Part shown: positions 1 to 9,873 of the stretch, in pieces
Layout: each line of letters starts with the position of its first letter
Position numbering within the stretch: position 1 is the stretch's first letter
From: JBAVQS01 sp049694275
GTDB lineage: Bacteria; Chloroflexota; Anaerolineae; UBA4142; SHND01
DNA length: 24,717 nt
Direction: 5' to 3'
NCBI GenBank assembly: GCA_049694275.1
Contig: JBAVQS010000184.1
Span: 1-24,717, forward strand
Notes under the pieces: model-generated
Databases searched by the model: none
What the model saw: only the letters and a program-made list of their open reading frames with translations
Told to the model about the DNA's origin: nothing
Translations under genes and position numbers: made by a program

Positions 1-17
1 TGTCATGCTGAGATGCT

Positions 18-36
18 CATCCCGCCCGGCGGGATG
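18..36. repeat. 9-bp inverted repeat just inside the IS left end
   Basis: CATCCCGCC and GGCGGGATG are perfect 9-bp arms separated by one C. The palindrome lies 6-24 bp inside the left boundary and upstream of the -10 box at 70-75. It could be a recombinase or repressor site, or a subterminal structure formed in the circular intermediate. Its role is not known from sequence alone. Confidence 0.6.
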
Positions 37-69
37 TTTGAGGGCAGAAACTTTAACATACACCTGCGG

Positions 70-75
70 TATAAT
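70..75 (+). promoter_or_regulatory. TATAAT -10 box in the IS left end
   Basis: A perfect TATAAT at 70-75 would start transcription near 82. No good -35 hexamer is seen at 16-18 bp spacing (the bases there read GAAACT-like). The site would drive both the putative bridge RNA and the recombinase mRNA. Confidence 0.5.
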
Positions 76-81
76 GCTCCC

Positions 82-256
82 AGTCGTCCAGACAAGCTAA
101 GACCGTTCGCTCACTGGTGCCTGTGAGTCCATTGCTGAGATTGGTTCTGCTCCGGCGTGATGTAATGAGTGGTGGCGGCGTGGCGCACCGCACGCCGACC
201 CCGTTGAGCAGGCTACTGAAAAATGCCCGGAGCGGGTCTGGCGGCGCAAGGCGTGA
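82..256 (+). ncRNA. Putative bridge RNA of the IS110 element
   Basis: This is the non-coding left end between the -10 box and the recombinase start, the place where IS110-group elements encode a structured bridge RNA that pairs with target and donor DNA. Visible structure: a 5-bp hairpin CTCAC/GTGAG (110-127) with an 8-nt loop, and a strong 7-bp hairpin CGGCGTG/CACGCCG with an 8-nt loop at about 175-196. Guide-like matches: GTGCCTG (117-123) is the reverse complement of CAGGCAC in the right flank (1655-1661), and TGCTGAG (133-139) equals the left junction (6-12). TGAGCAGGC (205-213) also repeats the right junction (1651-1659). Existence of the RNA is inferred from the family; its exact ends and guides are guesses. 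Confidence 0.5.
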
Positions 257-274
257 GTGGAAGGAGCGATGCAC

Positions 275-1630
275 ATGAACACCACCTCAGCGAGTAGCCC
301 CGAGTGGGAGCAACTGCCGCGTGTGAATTTGCATGCCGCCGGACTCGATATCGGGAGTGCAGAGATTTGGGCCGCCGTGCCACCTGATGACGACCCGCAA
401 CCGGTGCGCTCCTTCGGGACCTATACCCCCGATCTGCTGGCGCTGGCGGATTGGCTGCAACACTGTCACATCGAGACGGTGGCCATGGAATCGACGGGCG
501 TTTACTGGATTCCCATCTTTGAAATCCTCGAAGCACGCGGGGTGCAAGTGCTGGTAGTGAATGCCCGCCATCTGAAGCATGTGCCGGGGCGCAAGAGTGA
601 TATTCAGGATTGTCAATGGATTCAACGCCTGCATAGCTTTGGCCTGCTGACGGGTTCGTTCCGGCCCGAAGCCGAGATCGTGGTGTTGCGCGCCTATCTG
701 CGCCAGCGGGCGACCTTGATTGAAGATCGGGCAGCCCATATTCAGCACATGCAGAAAGCGCTGTTCCAGATGAATGTGCAATTGCCGCAGGTGGTGACCG
801 ATATCACGGGCAAGACCGGCCAAGCGATTATCCATGCGATCTTGGCGGGTGAACGCAATCCGCAGGTCTTGGCGCAACTGCGCGATGAGCGCTGCGCCAA
901 AAGTGCGGACGAAATTGCACGGGCGTTGACTGGCAATTACCGCCCGGAGCATGTGTTTGCGCTGAAGCAGGCCGTGGCGGTGTATGACTTTTACACCACG
1001 CAAATTCAAGAGTGCGACACCGAAATCGAACAGCAGTTTAGTGCGCTGAAGCCCGAACGGGCAGAGGCATTGCCCCCACTGGATCGGAGTGCCAAGCGCA
1101 ACACGCACAGCAAGAATGGGCCCAGCTATGATGCCCGCGATTTGCTGTATCAGATGACGGGGGTGGACTTGGTCGCCATCAGCGGCTTGAACGCGAGCAC
1201 GGTGCAGACCATCCTGAGTGAAGTAGGCACGAGCCTGAGTGCCTTTGCCAGCGAGAAGCAGTTTAGTGCGTGGCTGGGATTGGCTCCCCACAATGCGATT
1301 TCGGGGGGTAAGGTGTTGCGCAGCCATGTCCTGAAAACGGGCAACCGCGCCGGGCAGGCGTTTCGCTTGGCGGCGCAGTCGGTCAGTCGGAAACGGGATG
1401 GGTATGGAGCCTACTACCGGCGCCAATGTGCACGGCTCGGTCCCCAAAAAGCGATTGTGGCCACGGCACACAAGTTGGCCCGCGTGTTTTATCATGTCCT
1501 GAAAGAGCATACTCCGTTTCAGACGCTGAGTGCCGAAGATTATGATCGGCAGGTGCGCAAGCGCGAACTCGCTAATCTGAAGAAAAAGGCCGCTAAACTC
1601 GGCTTCGCGTTAATCGAAACGCCGGCCTAA
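275..1630 (+). CDS. IS110-family transposase (bridge-RNA-guided recombinase)
   Basis: This 451-aa protein is the site-specific recombinase of the element. The N-terminal RuvC-like DEDD domain shows D25 (GLDIG), E72 (MESTGVYW) and D109/D112 (KSDIQDCQW). A central helical region follows. The C-terminal Transposase_20 domain (about 295-375) carries LVAISGLNASTVQTILSEVG and AISGGK, whose S343 fits the catalytic serine of the family. The ATG at 275 was chosen because AAGGAG at 261-266 lies 8 bp upstream; the in-frame GTG at 257 and ATG at 269 are before or too close to that site. Length is at the upper end for IS110 proteins. The frame is uninterrupted. The gene should be transcribed from the -10 box at 70-75, through the putative bridge RNA. 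Confidence 0.93.
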   Translation: MNTTSASSPEWEQLPRVNLHAAGLDIGSAEIWAAVPPDDDPQPVRSFGTYTPDLLALADWLQHCHIETVAMESTGVYWIPIFEILEARGVQVLVVNARHLKHVPGRKSDIQDCQWIQRLHSFGLLTGSFRPEAEIVVLRAYLRQRATLIEDRAAHIQHMQKALFQMNVQLPQVVTDITGKTGQAIIHAILAGERNPQVLAQLRDERCAKSADEIARALTGNYRPEHVFALKQAVAVYDFYTTQIQECDTEIEQQFSALKPERAEALPPLDRSAKRNTHSKNGPSYDARDLLYQMTGVDLVAISGLNASTVQTILSEVGTSLSAFASEKQFSAWLGLAPHNAISGGKVLRSHVLKTGNRAGQAFRLAAQSVSRKRDGYGAYYRRQCARLGPQKAIVATAHKLARVFYHVLKEHTPFQTLSAEDYDRQVRKRELANLKKKAAKLGFALIETPA

Positions 1631-1649
1631 TCCCGCCTATTGGAAGTTT

Positions 1650-1765
1650 CTGAGCAGGCACGAAGCATCTGTGCCAAGCGAGATTCCTCACCCGCGGCTC
1701 AAAGGTTGTCGGACCCTAGGTCCCCATGGGGCTATGAACACAAAACGCGGGTTCGGAATGACAGA
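1650..1765. repeat. Right part of the palindromic repeat split by the IS; left part is 1-12
   Basis: TGTCATGCTGAG at 1-12 and the stretch from CAGGCACGAAGCATC (1655 onward) to GGAATGACAG (about 1755-1764) form one element when the IS is removed. Its ends, TGTCAT and ATGACA, are complementary. Dispersed elements with TGTCATnCTGAGC...GAATGACA ends are common between genes in many environmental bacterial genomes. The rest of 1631-1780 holds no gene, only this repeat and the Shine-Dalgarno of the next gene. Confidence 0.6.
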
Positions 1766-1780
1766 AGGAAGAGGTAAATT

Positions 1781-2794
1781 ATGATCATTGTGATGAAGCA
1801 GGGTGCGACGACGCACGAGATCGGGGGCGCGGTGGAGCGCGTCGAGGCGCTGGGGCTCAAGGCGCACCTCGCGCAGGGCCGGGAACGGATGATTATCGGG
1901 GTGATCGGCGAAGGGGCGGAGCTGGGGTGTGAGCGATTCGCGCAGCTTCCCGGCGTCGAGCGGGCGACGCGCATCACGCACCCGTTCAAGCTCGCCTCGC
2001 GCGATTTTCACCCGGAGGATTCCTCAATCCGGGTTAACGGATTTTCCATCGGCAAGCAGCAGGTGGTCGTGATGGCGGGGCCCTGCTCGGTGGAATCGCG
2101 CGAGCAGTTGATGGAGACGGCGGCGGCGGTCAAGGCGGCGGGCGCGCACATCCTACGCGGTGGGGCGTTCAAGCCGCGCACCTCGCCCTATTCGTTCCAG
2201 GGGCTGGGGCAAAAAGGGTTGGAGCTCTTGCGGGAGGCGCGCGAGGAACTGCACCTGCCGTTCATCACCGAGGTCATGTCGACGCAGGACGTGCCGCTGG
2301 TGGCGGTGTATGCGGACATCTTGCAGATTGGCGCGCGGAATATGCAGAACTTTGCCCTGCTACGCGCGGTGGGCGAGGTGAACAAGCCGGTGATGCTCAA
2401 GCGGGGACCGATGTCCACGATTGAAGAGCTGCTCATGGCCGCCGAATACATCCTGTCGCACGGCAATCACCGTGTAATGCTCTGCGAGCGCGGGATTCGC
2501 ACGTTCGAGACGGCGACGCGCAACACCTTCGACGTGAACGCGATCCCGGTGTTAAAGGCGCTGACGCACCTGCCGGTCATCGCCGACCCCAGCCACGGCA
2601 CGGGCAAATGGGAACTGGTTGCCCCGATTGCGCGGGCCGCGGTCGCCGCCGGCGCGGACGGCCTGATCGTCGAGGTGCACTGTGACCCCGAGCATGCGCT
2701 GAGCGATGGGGTGCAATCGCTCAAGCCCGCGCGGTTTAGTGAGCTGGTCGGCCAGGCGCGAGCTGTCGCGCAGGCGGTGGGCCGGACGCTGTAG
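1781..2794 (+). CDS. aroF: 3-deoxy-7-phosphoheptulonate (DAHP) synthase, ACT-like N-domain type
   Basis: The enzyme condenses phosphoenolpyruvate and erythrose 4-phosphate to DAHP, the first step of the shikimate pathway, in the cytosol. Residues 1-68 form the ferredoxin-like regulatory domain (MIIVMKQGAT...) found in Thermotoga-type enzymes, where it mediates feedback inhibition by Tyr/Phe. Residues 80-337 form the TIM barrel. The four metal ligands are present: C102 (AGPCSVES), H272 (DPSHGTGK), E298 (IVEVH) and D309 (LSDG), and KPRTSPYSFQG is conserved. Length (337 aa) is typical. ATG at 1781 follows GGAAGAGG at a normal distance. No other shikimate gene is visible nearby. The IS ends only about 130 bp upstream, so the native promoter may have been displaced; I see no clear one. 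Confidence 0.97.
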   Translation: MIIVMKQGATTHEIGGAVERVEALGLKAHLAQGRERMIIGVIGEGAELGCERFAQLPGVERATRITHPFKLASRDFHPEDSSIRVNGFSIGKQQVVVMAGPCSVESREQLMETAAAVKAAGAHILRGGAFKPRTSPYSFQGLGQKGLELLREAREELHLPFITEVMSTQDVPLVAVYADILQIGARNMQNFALLRAVGEVNKPVMLKRGPMSTIEELLMAAEYILSHGNHRVMLCERGIRTFETATRNTFDVNAIPVLKALTHLPVIADPSHGTGKWELVAPIARAAVAAGADGLIVEVHCDPEHALSDGVQSLKPARFSELVGQARAVAQAVGRTL

Positions 2795-2818
2795 GGGCAG
2801 GTTCAAACCTTCCCCTAC
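2791..2818. terminator. Hairpin between convergent aroF and the GH63 gene; likely a dispersed repeat
   Basis: GTAGGGGCAGGTT and AACCTTCCCCTAC pair over 13 bp with one mismatch and a 2-nt loop. The structure overlaps the aroF stop codon and lies 4 bp from the end of the opposing gene, so it can act as a bidirectional terminator. No strong T-run follows. GTAGGGGCAGGTT...CCCCTAC hairpins are widespread intergenic repeats. Confidence 0.6.
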
Positions 2819-2822
2819 AAGG

Positions 2823-5495
<2,673 letters not shown>

Positions 5496-5502
5496 ATGAT
5501 TG

Positions 5503-6603
5503 TCAGGTGAGGGTCCAGTCGATTGCGGCTTTGATCTCGTCGGCGGGGTGCTGGCTAAAGGCGGTTGCATATTCGGCGTACGGGTAGCGATGGGTGATGA
5601 GCTGCGCAATGTGGTCGCCCCAGACGAGGCGCGCCCGGCCCAGGTCGTCCACCGCCATCTGGTAATGGTCCCGCGCGGCGTTGACGCTGCCGAACATGAT
5701 CTGGTTGTCGAGCACAAGCTCGCGAATTAACTGGCTCCCCGGAATCTGGAGCGGGCGGTCGCCGCCCGGGATGCCGGTCATGACATAGACGCCGTTCAGG
5801 GCGAGCGCATCGAGCAGATTGAATGCGAGCGAGGGGACGCCGGTTGCTTCCAGGATGAGGTCCATCGAGTTTTCTATCTTGTCCGTTGTCACGACGCGCC
5901 CGTCGAGATACTCCCCGCCGATATGGGCGAGCCACTCCGGGCGCGCGGTCGCGGCGTCGACCACGTCCATGCCAAACACCTGCGCCCCGTTGAGGCGGAG
6001 GACCATCGCGGCGAGCAGGCCGATGGGGCCGAGGCCGGCGACGAGGCAGCGCTTGCCGAACAGCCATTGCGGCGTCGCGAGCGCGTCGGGGAGGCGGGCG
6101 AACTGCAAGCGGACCGATTCGTCAATCGCCTTTTCGATGACCGATGTGGGCTCGGCGAGGACGCCGACCGGCTCCAGCTCGTCCGGCACGTGGACCACGT
6201 ACTGTTCTTTGTCGACGACCAGCTCGGCCTGATAGCCGTCCAGCCCCCAGATGCCGCGCTCGCGGTACTGGCCGGTCCGGCACATGTCCGGGCGGTTCAT
6301 GCCGCACGCGACGCAGTGGCCGCAGCCGCGGCGCACGGTGAACACCGCGTAATCGCCCGGCTTGACGCGCGTGACCGCCGGGCCGACCTCGACCACCTGG
6401 CCGAACATTTCATGGCCGATGACCAAGTCGGTATAACCATCGGGCAGGCGGGCGCGGCCGCCGCCAGCCTCTTCCCGGTCGGTGCCGCAGATGCCGACGC
6501 GGCGGATTTTCAGCTTGACCTCGTCCGGCGCGCTGATGGCCGGTTCCGGTCGATCGACGAGATGCACGCCCGGCGTGCCGGGGATAACGGCGAGAGCTTT
6601 CAT
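5503..6603 (-). CDS. Glucose 1-dehydrogenase-like zinc alcohol dehydrogenase (MDR family)
   Basis: This 366-aa medium-chain dehydrogenase resembles archaeal glucose dehydrogenases, which oxidise glucose to gluconolactone with NAD(P)+. The GroES-like domain (1-150) has the catalytic zinc ligands C39 (GICGTDRE), H64/E65 (GHEMFG) and E151 (LAEPTSV), and the structural zinc cluster C94, C97, C100, C108. The Rossmann domain shows GLGPIG (G190-G195). The GICGTDRE motif and length match the glucose dehydrogenase branch rather than generic alcohol dehydrogenases. The ATG overlaps the upstream stop as ATGA, and AAAGGAG lies upstream at 6614-6620. The downstream GH63 gene starts 7 bp after the stop. 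Placement beside a glucosidase supports glucose or a related aldose as substrate, but galactose or another sugar remains possible. Confidence 0.87.
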   Translation of the reverse strand: MKALAVIPGTPGVHLVDRPEPAISAPDEVKLKIRRVGICGTDREEAGGGRARLPDGYTDLVIGHEMFGQVVEVGPAVTRVKPGDYAVFTVRRGCGHCVACGMNRPDMCRTGQYRERGIWGLDGYQAELVVDKEQYVVHVPDELEPVGVLAEPTSVIEKAIDESVRLQFARLPDALATPQWLFGKRCLVAGLGPIGLLAAMVLRLNGAQVFGMDVVDAATARPEWLAHIGGEYLDGRVVTTDKIENSMDLILEATGVPSLAFNLLDALALNGVYVMTGIPGGDRPLQIPGSQLIRELVLDNQIMFGSVNAARDHYQMAVDDLGRARLVWGDHIAQLITHRYPYAEYATAFSQHPADEIKAAIDWTLT

Positions 6604-7112
6604 CGAGATACTTCTCCTTTTTCCTTTTCCATTTTCTGTCCCAGTTCGGCGACGCGCTGCACCTCGAATTCAACCGCGTGCAGAGAACGCTGAACCTCCA
6701 GGGTGGTGATCAAGACGCCCCACGCCATGACTGCCGTGCCGAGGAGGAACAGAACGAGGATGAGAGTGCTGGCCCAGGACGCATTGGCCACGGCGGCGAT
6801 GGCGATCATGAACATGACGGCGATAAAGATGAGCACCGCGCCATAGACTCGCAGGAGGGCATCGTGCTCCATCCGATGTCGCCCGGCGAGCTCAGGCAAC
6901 TGCCGGTCAATCTCGCCGAGCCGTTCGGTGGTGTACGTGTCGGTTGTACCCTCGCGGATGAGGTCCAGGCGCTCGCGCGCGAGCAGGCGCATGCGGTCGT
7001 TGATTGCGGCGTACCGGGTGAGCAGCCCGCCGAGCAGAATGGCGCACGCGGTGACCATGACAACGGGCGCGAGAATGAGTTGAATGGTCTGAGCAACAGT
7101 CTGAACGTTCAA
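6600..7112 (-). CDS. DUF2721 family membrane protein
   Basis: This 170-aa protein has three predicted membrane segments (about 9-31, 88-108 and 114-137) with a charged stretch between the first two (RYAAINDRMRLLARERLDLIR, then a helical ERLGEIDRQLPELAGRHRMEHDALLRVYG). This is the pattern of DUF2721 proteins, whose function is unknown. The C-terminus is a charged cytoplasmic helix (HAVEFEVQRVAELGQKMEKEK). The start appears to be TTG at 7112, with a weak AAAGG 8 nt upstream; the first ATG would remove half of the first membrane helix. It is the first gene of the operon and overlaps the dehydrogenase by 4 bp, so the two are translationally coupled. Its link to sugar oxidation is only positional. 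Confidence 0.8.
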   Translation of the reverse strand: MNVQTVAQTIQLILAPVVMVTACAILLGGLLTRYAAINDRMRLLARERLDLIREGTTDTYTTERLGEIDRQLPELAGRHRMEHDALLRVYGAVLIFIAVMFMIAIAAVANASWASTLILVLFLLGTAVMAWGVLITTLEVQRSLHAVEFEVQRVAELGQKMEKEKGEVSR

Positions 7113-7186
7113 GCAATCAGCCTTTGGGTGTGGGCGCGCCGGGAAGAAGGGTGGAGCCTTTCAAGAGAGTCATGTACAGGGTAGGC

Positions 7187-7223
7187 CCGGCGCGACAATA
7201 TGCGCCGGACGAATAACCGGCGC
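7187..7223 (-). promoter_or_regulatory. Operon leader with two mutually exclusive hairpins
   Basis: Reading the transcript, GCGCCGG (7223-7217), CCGGCGC (7208-7202) and GCGCCGG (7193-7187) are each separated by exactly 8 nt. The middle copy can pair perfectly with either neighbour. The structure begins about 10 nt after the predicted start site and about 75 nt before the TTG start of the DUF2721 gene. The arrangement suits a two-state leader, but no U-run follows either hairpin, so attenuation is not shown. Confidence 0.5.
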
Positions 7224-7238
7224 TGCGGAGCGGGATAG

Positions 7239-7268
7239 AGTATAGCGGAAAGGACGAAGGATTGTCAA
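7239..7268 (-). promoter_or_regulatory. Sigma70-type promoter of the DUF2721-dehydrogenase-GH63 operon
   Basis: On the minus strand TTGACA (7268-7263) is followed after 18 bp by TATACT (7244-7239). Transcription would start near 7232, giving a leader of about 120 nt. The site is 8 bp past the stop of the lipoprotein gene, so the operon can be transcribed separately from it. Confidence 0.8.
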
Positions 7269-7276
7269 GGGCGGTT

Positions 7277-7714
7277 TTAAGGAATCGTACAGTTCCTAAA
7301 CATCACTGCGGATGCCTGGCGGGACGCATCCTGCTGGGGATAGGCAGACTGAATGGTGATGGTGGCGCCGACGCGAACGATGCCGAAATAGTTGCCCAAA
7401 TCGCACATCACCTTGGTGGTCACAGTGGTATCGAGTCCGACGACCAAATCGGCGTCCTGCCGTTTGACGGAAAACACGGTCCCTTGAATGCGGAGCGTGG
7501 TTTGGCCATACTCGGCAAAGAACCGGTCCTCCTCCATGGCCCGGGCGATCTGATCGGCGGTGACCTGGACGACGGGGAACGTTGGGTTGGGCGATGCAAC
7601 CGGCGGCGCGGTGGGTAGGGGCTCGCGCAGCCACGCGCAGCCGGACAAGCTTGCGAGGACCCACACAATGAGCCCCAGCTTGAAGATGATCCGCTCTGTC
7701 CATACAAGCGGCAT
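7277..7714 (-). CDS. Small lipoprotein with tRNA_anti-like (OB-fold) domain
   Basis: This is a 145-aa predicted lipoprotein. A hydrophobic segment (residues 9-22) ends in the lipobox LSGC, with C26 the lipid-modified residue. After a Pro-rich spacer, residues 48-144 (VTADQIARAMEEDRFFAEYG, then LRIQGTVFSV... and a final VMFRNC) follow the pattern of the tRNA_anti-like family: a short helix then an OB-fold-type beta barrel, typical of exported proteins of unknown role. No tRNA-related function should be inferred from the name. ATG at 7714 has GGAGAGG close upstream. It has its own promoter (7851-7879) and is followed by a separate promoter for the next operon. Confidence 0.75.
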   Translation of the reverse strand: MPLVWTERIIFKLGLIVWVLASLSGCAWLREPLPTAPPVASPNPTFPVVQVTADQIARAMEEDRFFAEYGQTTLRIQGTVFSVKRQDADLVVGLDTTVTTKVMCDLGNYFGIVRVGATITIQSAYPQQDASRQASAVMFRNCTIP

Positions 7715-7850
7715 TTAGACCTCTCCTTCTGAAATTCGATTTGCCCCGCGCCTGTCCGTCCGCTCGACCTGATGCTTTGCCAATCCGAGCCGCCTGGCGA
7801 ATATCGCCGTGTACCAGATCATGCGCCGGCTTGATTCAGGATGTGCTGTG

Positions 7851-7879
7851 ATTGTATGCCATGATTTTCGGCGCGTCAA
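7851..7879 (-). promoter_or_regulatory. Sigma70-type promoter of the small lipoprotein gene
   Basis: On the minus strand TTGACG (7879-7874), a 17-bp spacer and TACAAT (7856-7851) form a near-consensus promoter. It lies just beyond the T-run of the htpG terminator. Transcription would begin near 7844, leaving a leader of about 130 nt before the ATG at 7714. Confidence 0.75.
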
Positions 7880-7882
7880 AGC

Positions 7883-7931
7883 AAAAAAAAGTGATGATTC
7901 TCCTGACGACCGGTTTTTCGTCGTCAGGAGA
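7883..7931 (-). terminator. Intrinsic terminator of htpG
   Basis: On the minus strand TCTCCTGACGAC (7931-7920) pairs perfectly over 12 bp with GTCGTCAGGAGA (7910-7899), loop 9 nt. A run of eight T follows at 7890-7883 after 8 intervening bases. The hairpin begins about 25 nt after the htpG stop. The gap between stem and T-run is longer than ideal. Confidence 0.65.
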
Positions 7932-7950
7932 GGAAGCTGGGGGGTGAGGG
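7899..7950 (-). repeat. Dispersed palindromic repeat, copy 1 (downstream of htpG)
   Basis: On the minus strand the unit reads CCCTCACCCCCC, a short spacer, then CTCTCCTGAC and its inverted copy GTCAGGAG. The same order of motifs recurs at 20224-20304 inside a coding sequence. Copy 1 lacks the closing GGGGGTGAGG arm present in copy 2, so it is a shortened member of the family. Confidence 0.6.
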
Positions 7951-7954
7951 CTGG

Positions 7955-9835
7955 CTATTTCTTGCTCACGGCCAGAGCCATCAACCTTTGAATTCGCGGT
8001 AGCATCTCGGCCGGGTTGGGGTGCAGTCCCTCTTGCACGAGGGCGCTTTCGTATAGCTGCTCTATTGTCAGGTCAATCAGTTCGGCGTCGGGTTGGGTCT
8101 GTAATGTGCGCGCCAGGTCCGCGATGAGCGGATGATTTTGATTAAGCTCCAGGATTTTCTTTGGCACTTGATACTCTTTGTCGAAAAAGCGGTTGAGGCG
8201 TTGGCGCTCGCGATTTATGTCCCCTTTGGGCGAGACGAGCCGCACCGGGCTCTCCTTGAGCATTTTGGATGGACGCACCTCCGTCACGCGTTCTCCCAAT
8301 ACCTGAACACAGCGCGCCACCAGCGCGTTGAATTCATCGTCAGGGGTTGCCGCGGCGGCGGTCCCGTCTTGGCTCTCGTCCTTTTTCTCTGGTAATTCGA
8401 GCTCAGTATCGTCAATATTGCGAAACTTTTTGCCCTGGTACTCGGTCACTGCCGGCGCAATCAAGGCGTCGAGCGGGTCCGTCCAGTACAACACCTCCAA
8501 CCCGCGCGCTTTGAATGGATCGAGATGTGGACTATGGGCCACCGATTTCGCATCATCGCCGAGCACATAGTAAATCTCCGACTGCCCCGCTTGCATCTGC
8601 TTGAGATATTGGTCCAGTGACATTAGTTTGCCATCCGACGTGGACGACGCATAACGGAACAGCGGCAGGACTTCCGGTTTGGCTTCGAAATCGGTTGCAA
8701 TCGCCTCGCGGAACGCGCGGCCGAATTCATTCCACCAGGCTTCGTACTGGACCGCGTCATTTTCCGCCATGCGTGTGAGTTCGCGTAACACGCGCCCCCG
8801 AATGACCTGGGCGAGTTGTTTCATCACCCGGTTGTTCTGGACGGTCTCGCGGCTCACATTCAGCGGCAAATCCTCCGAGTCCACCACGCCGTCCACAAAC
8901 CCCAGCCACTTGGGCAATAAATCGGTGCAGTACTCCTGAATCAACACATTGTGCGAATAGAGCAGCAGGCCCGGTTCGCGTCGGGCGGATAGCATCGGCT
9001 TGTCGCGCTTGGCCGGCAGGAACAAGAGCGCGCGCACATTGACGGGCGCATCCGCGCGAAAATGAATGGAGGCGGCGGGTTCCTCAAAATCCATCGTTAG
9101 TTCTTGATAGAATTTCTTGTAATCCTCCGGTTTGACGTCTGACGGGTTCTGGCGCCACAGCGACGTTTGCTGATTGAGACGCTCCGTGCCCCAATAGATC
9201 GGAAAGCGCACGAAATCGGAGTGTTTCTTGATGACCTGACGCAATTTCCAATTGGATGCAAATTCTTCCGCATCCTTTTTCAGTTTGATGTGCACCTCGA
9301 TGCCGCGATCCTTCTTGTCGGCAGGCTCGATGCGGAACTGGTCGCTGCCATCCGAAATCCAGACGGCTGATTCGGCGTCCGGACGATAGCTGCGCGAGAC
9401 GACGCGGACCTCTTCGGCGACCATGAATACCGCGTAAAAGCCCACGCCGAACTGCCCGATCATATCACTCGGGTCGAGTTTGCCGGCGTCGATTTTGGAC
9501 AGAAAGTCGCGCACACCCGATTGCGCGATGGTGCCGAGGTTTTGTTCTAACTCGGCGGCGGTCATGCCAATGCCCGAGTCTTTGATGATGAGCGTTTTAG
9601 GCTCGTCGCCGTGCGTCTCGGGCGCTTCAATTCGGATGGCGAGTTCCGCGTCGGGGTCAAGCACCTCGCGATTGGTGAGCATCTCAAAATGCATGCGCGT
9701 CAGCGCATCTGAGGCATTTGAAATGAGCTCCCGCAGAAAAATGTCGCGCTCTTTGTAGAGTGAATGCGCAAGAATCTGGAGCAGTTGTTTGACTTCGGCT
9801 TTAAAGGGATAGGTTGTTGAAGTGGGTGTGGGCAT
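7955..9835 (-). CDS. htpG: Molecular chaperone HtpG (bacterial Hsp90)
   Basis: This 626-aa ATP-dependent cytosolic chaperone has the GHKL ATPase domain at the N-terminus: E36 and N40 in RELISNASDAL, D86 in DSGIGM, and GQFGVGFYAVFMVA (about 127-140). The middle domain includes the conserved FPIYW and DLPLNVSRE segments with an arginine-containing catalytic loop, and the C-terminal dimerisation domain ends at LMALAVSKK. Length is normal for HtpG. The ATG at 9835 was chosen over the in-frame TTG at 9856 because GAGGAGG lies between them as the ribosome site. It is monocistronic: a terminator follows directly and no gene is coupled upstream. No CIRCE element is present, so the heat-shock control differs from HrcA. 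Confidence 0.97.
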   Translation of the reverse strand: MPTPTSTTYPFKAEVKQLLQILAHSLYKERDIFLRELISNASDALTRMHFEMLTNREVLDPDAELAIRIEAPETHGDEPKTLIIKDSGIGMTAAELEQNLGTIAQSGVRDFLSKIDAGKLDPSDMIGQFGVGFYAVFMVAEEVRVVSRSYRPDAESAVWISDGSDQFRIEPADKKDRGIEVHIKLKKDAEEFASNWKLRQVIKKHSDFVRFPIYWGTERLNQQTSLWRQNPSDVKPEDYKKFYQELTMDFEEPAASIHFRADAPVNVRALLFLPAKRDKPMLSARREPGLLLYSHNVLIQEYCTDLLPKWLGFVDGVVDSEDLPLNVSRETVQNNRVMKQLAQVIRGRVLRELTRMAENDAVQYEAWWNEFGRAFREAIATDFEAKPEVLPLFRYASSTSDGKLMSLDQYLKQMQAGQSEIYYVLGDDAKSVAHSPHLDPFKARGLEVLYWTDPLDALIAPAVTEYQGKKFRNIDDTELELPEKKDESQDGTAAAATPDDEFNALVARCVQVLGERVTEVRPSKMLKESPVRLVSPKGDINRERQRLNRFFDKEYQVPKKILELNQNHPLIADLARTLQTQPDAELIDLTIEQLYESALVQEGLHPNPAEMLPRIQRLMALAVSKK

Positions 9836-9873
9836 GAGATCCTCCTCTATCAGCAAGAATTAGAGTAGGCCCT

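Larger units (their letters stand above)
8..1654 (+). mobile_element. IS110-family insertion sequence, about 1.64 kb, inserted in a palindromic repeat
   Basis: The element carries one DEDD/serine recombinase gene (275-1630), a long left non-coding end of about 260 nt and a right end of only about 20 nt. This is the layout of the IS110 group, whose bridge RNA lies upstream of the recombinase. CTGAG occurs at 8-12 and again at 1650-1654. Removing one copy joins TGTCATGCTGAG to CAGGCACGAAGCATC and recreates a continuous repeat arm, so these are the likely boundaries. The exact crossover dinucleotide within CTGAG cannot be fixed by eye. No terminal inverted repeats are seen, as expected for the family. 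TCCCGCC occurs near both ends (20-26 and 1631-1637). The recombinase frame is intact, so the copy could be active. Confidence 0.8.

Noticed and set aside
287..1510. A 407-codon minus-strand frame across the transposase
   Set aside because: Antisense of a gene with catalytic motifs, with no ribosome site or recognisable domain.
5496..5717. N-terminal extension of 74 residues for the GH63 protein
   Set aside because: It overlaps the end of the dehydrogenase gene, is low complexity in the shifted frame, and a better-placed ATG exists at 5495.
7809..7991. A 60-codon plus-strand frame between htpG and the small lipoprotein gene
   Set aside because: It overlaps the htpG terminator, a promoter on the other strand and the end of htpG; no ribosome site or similarity.
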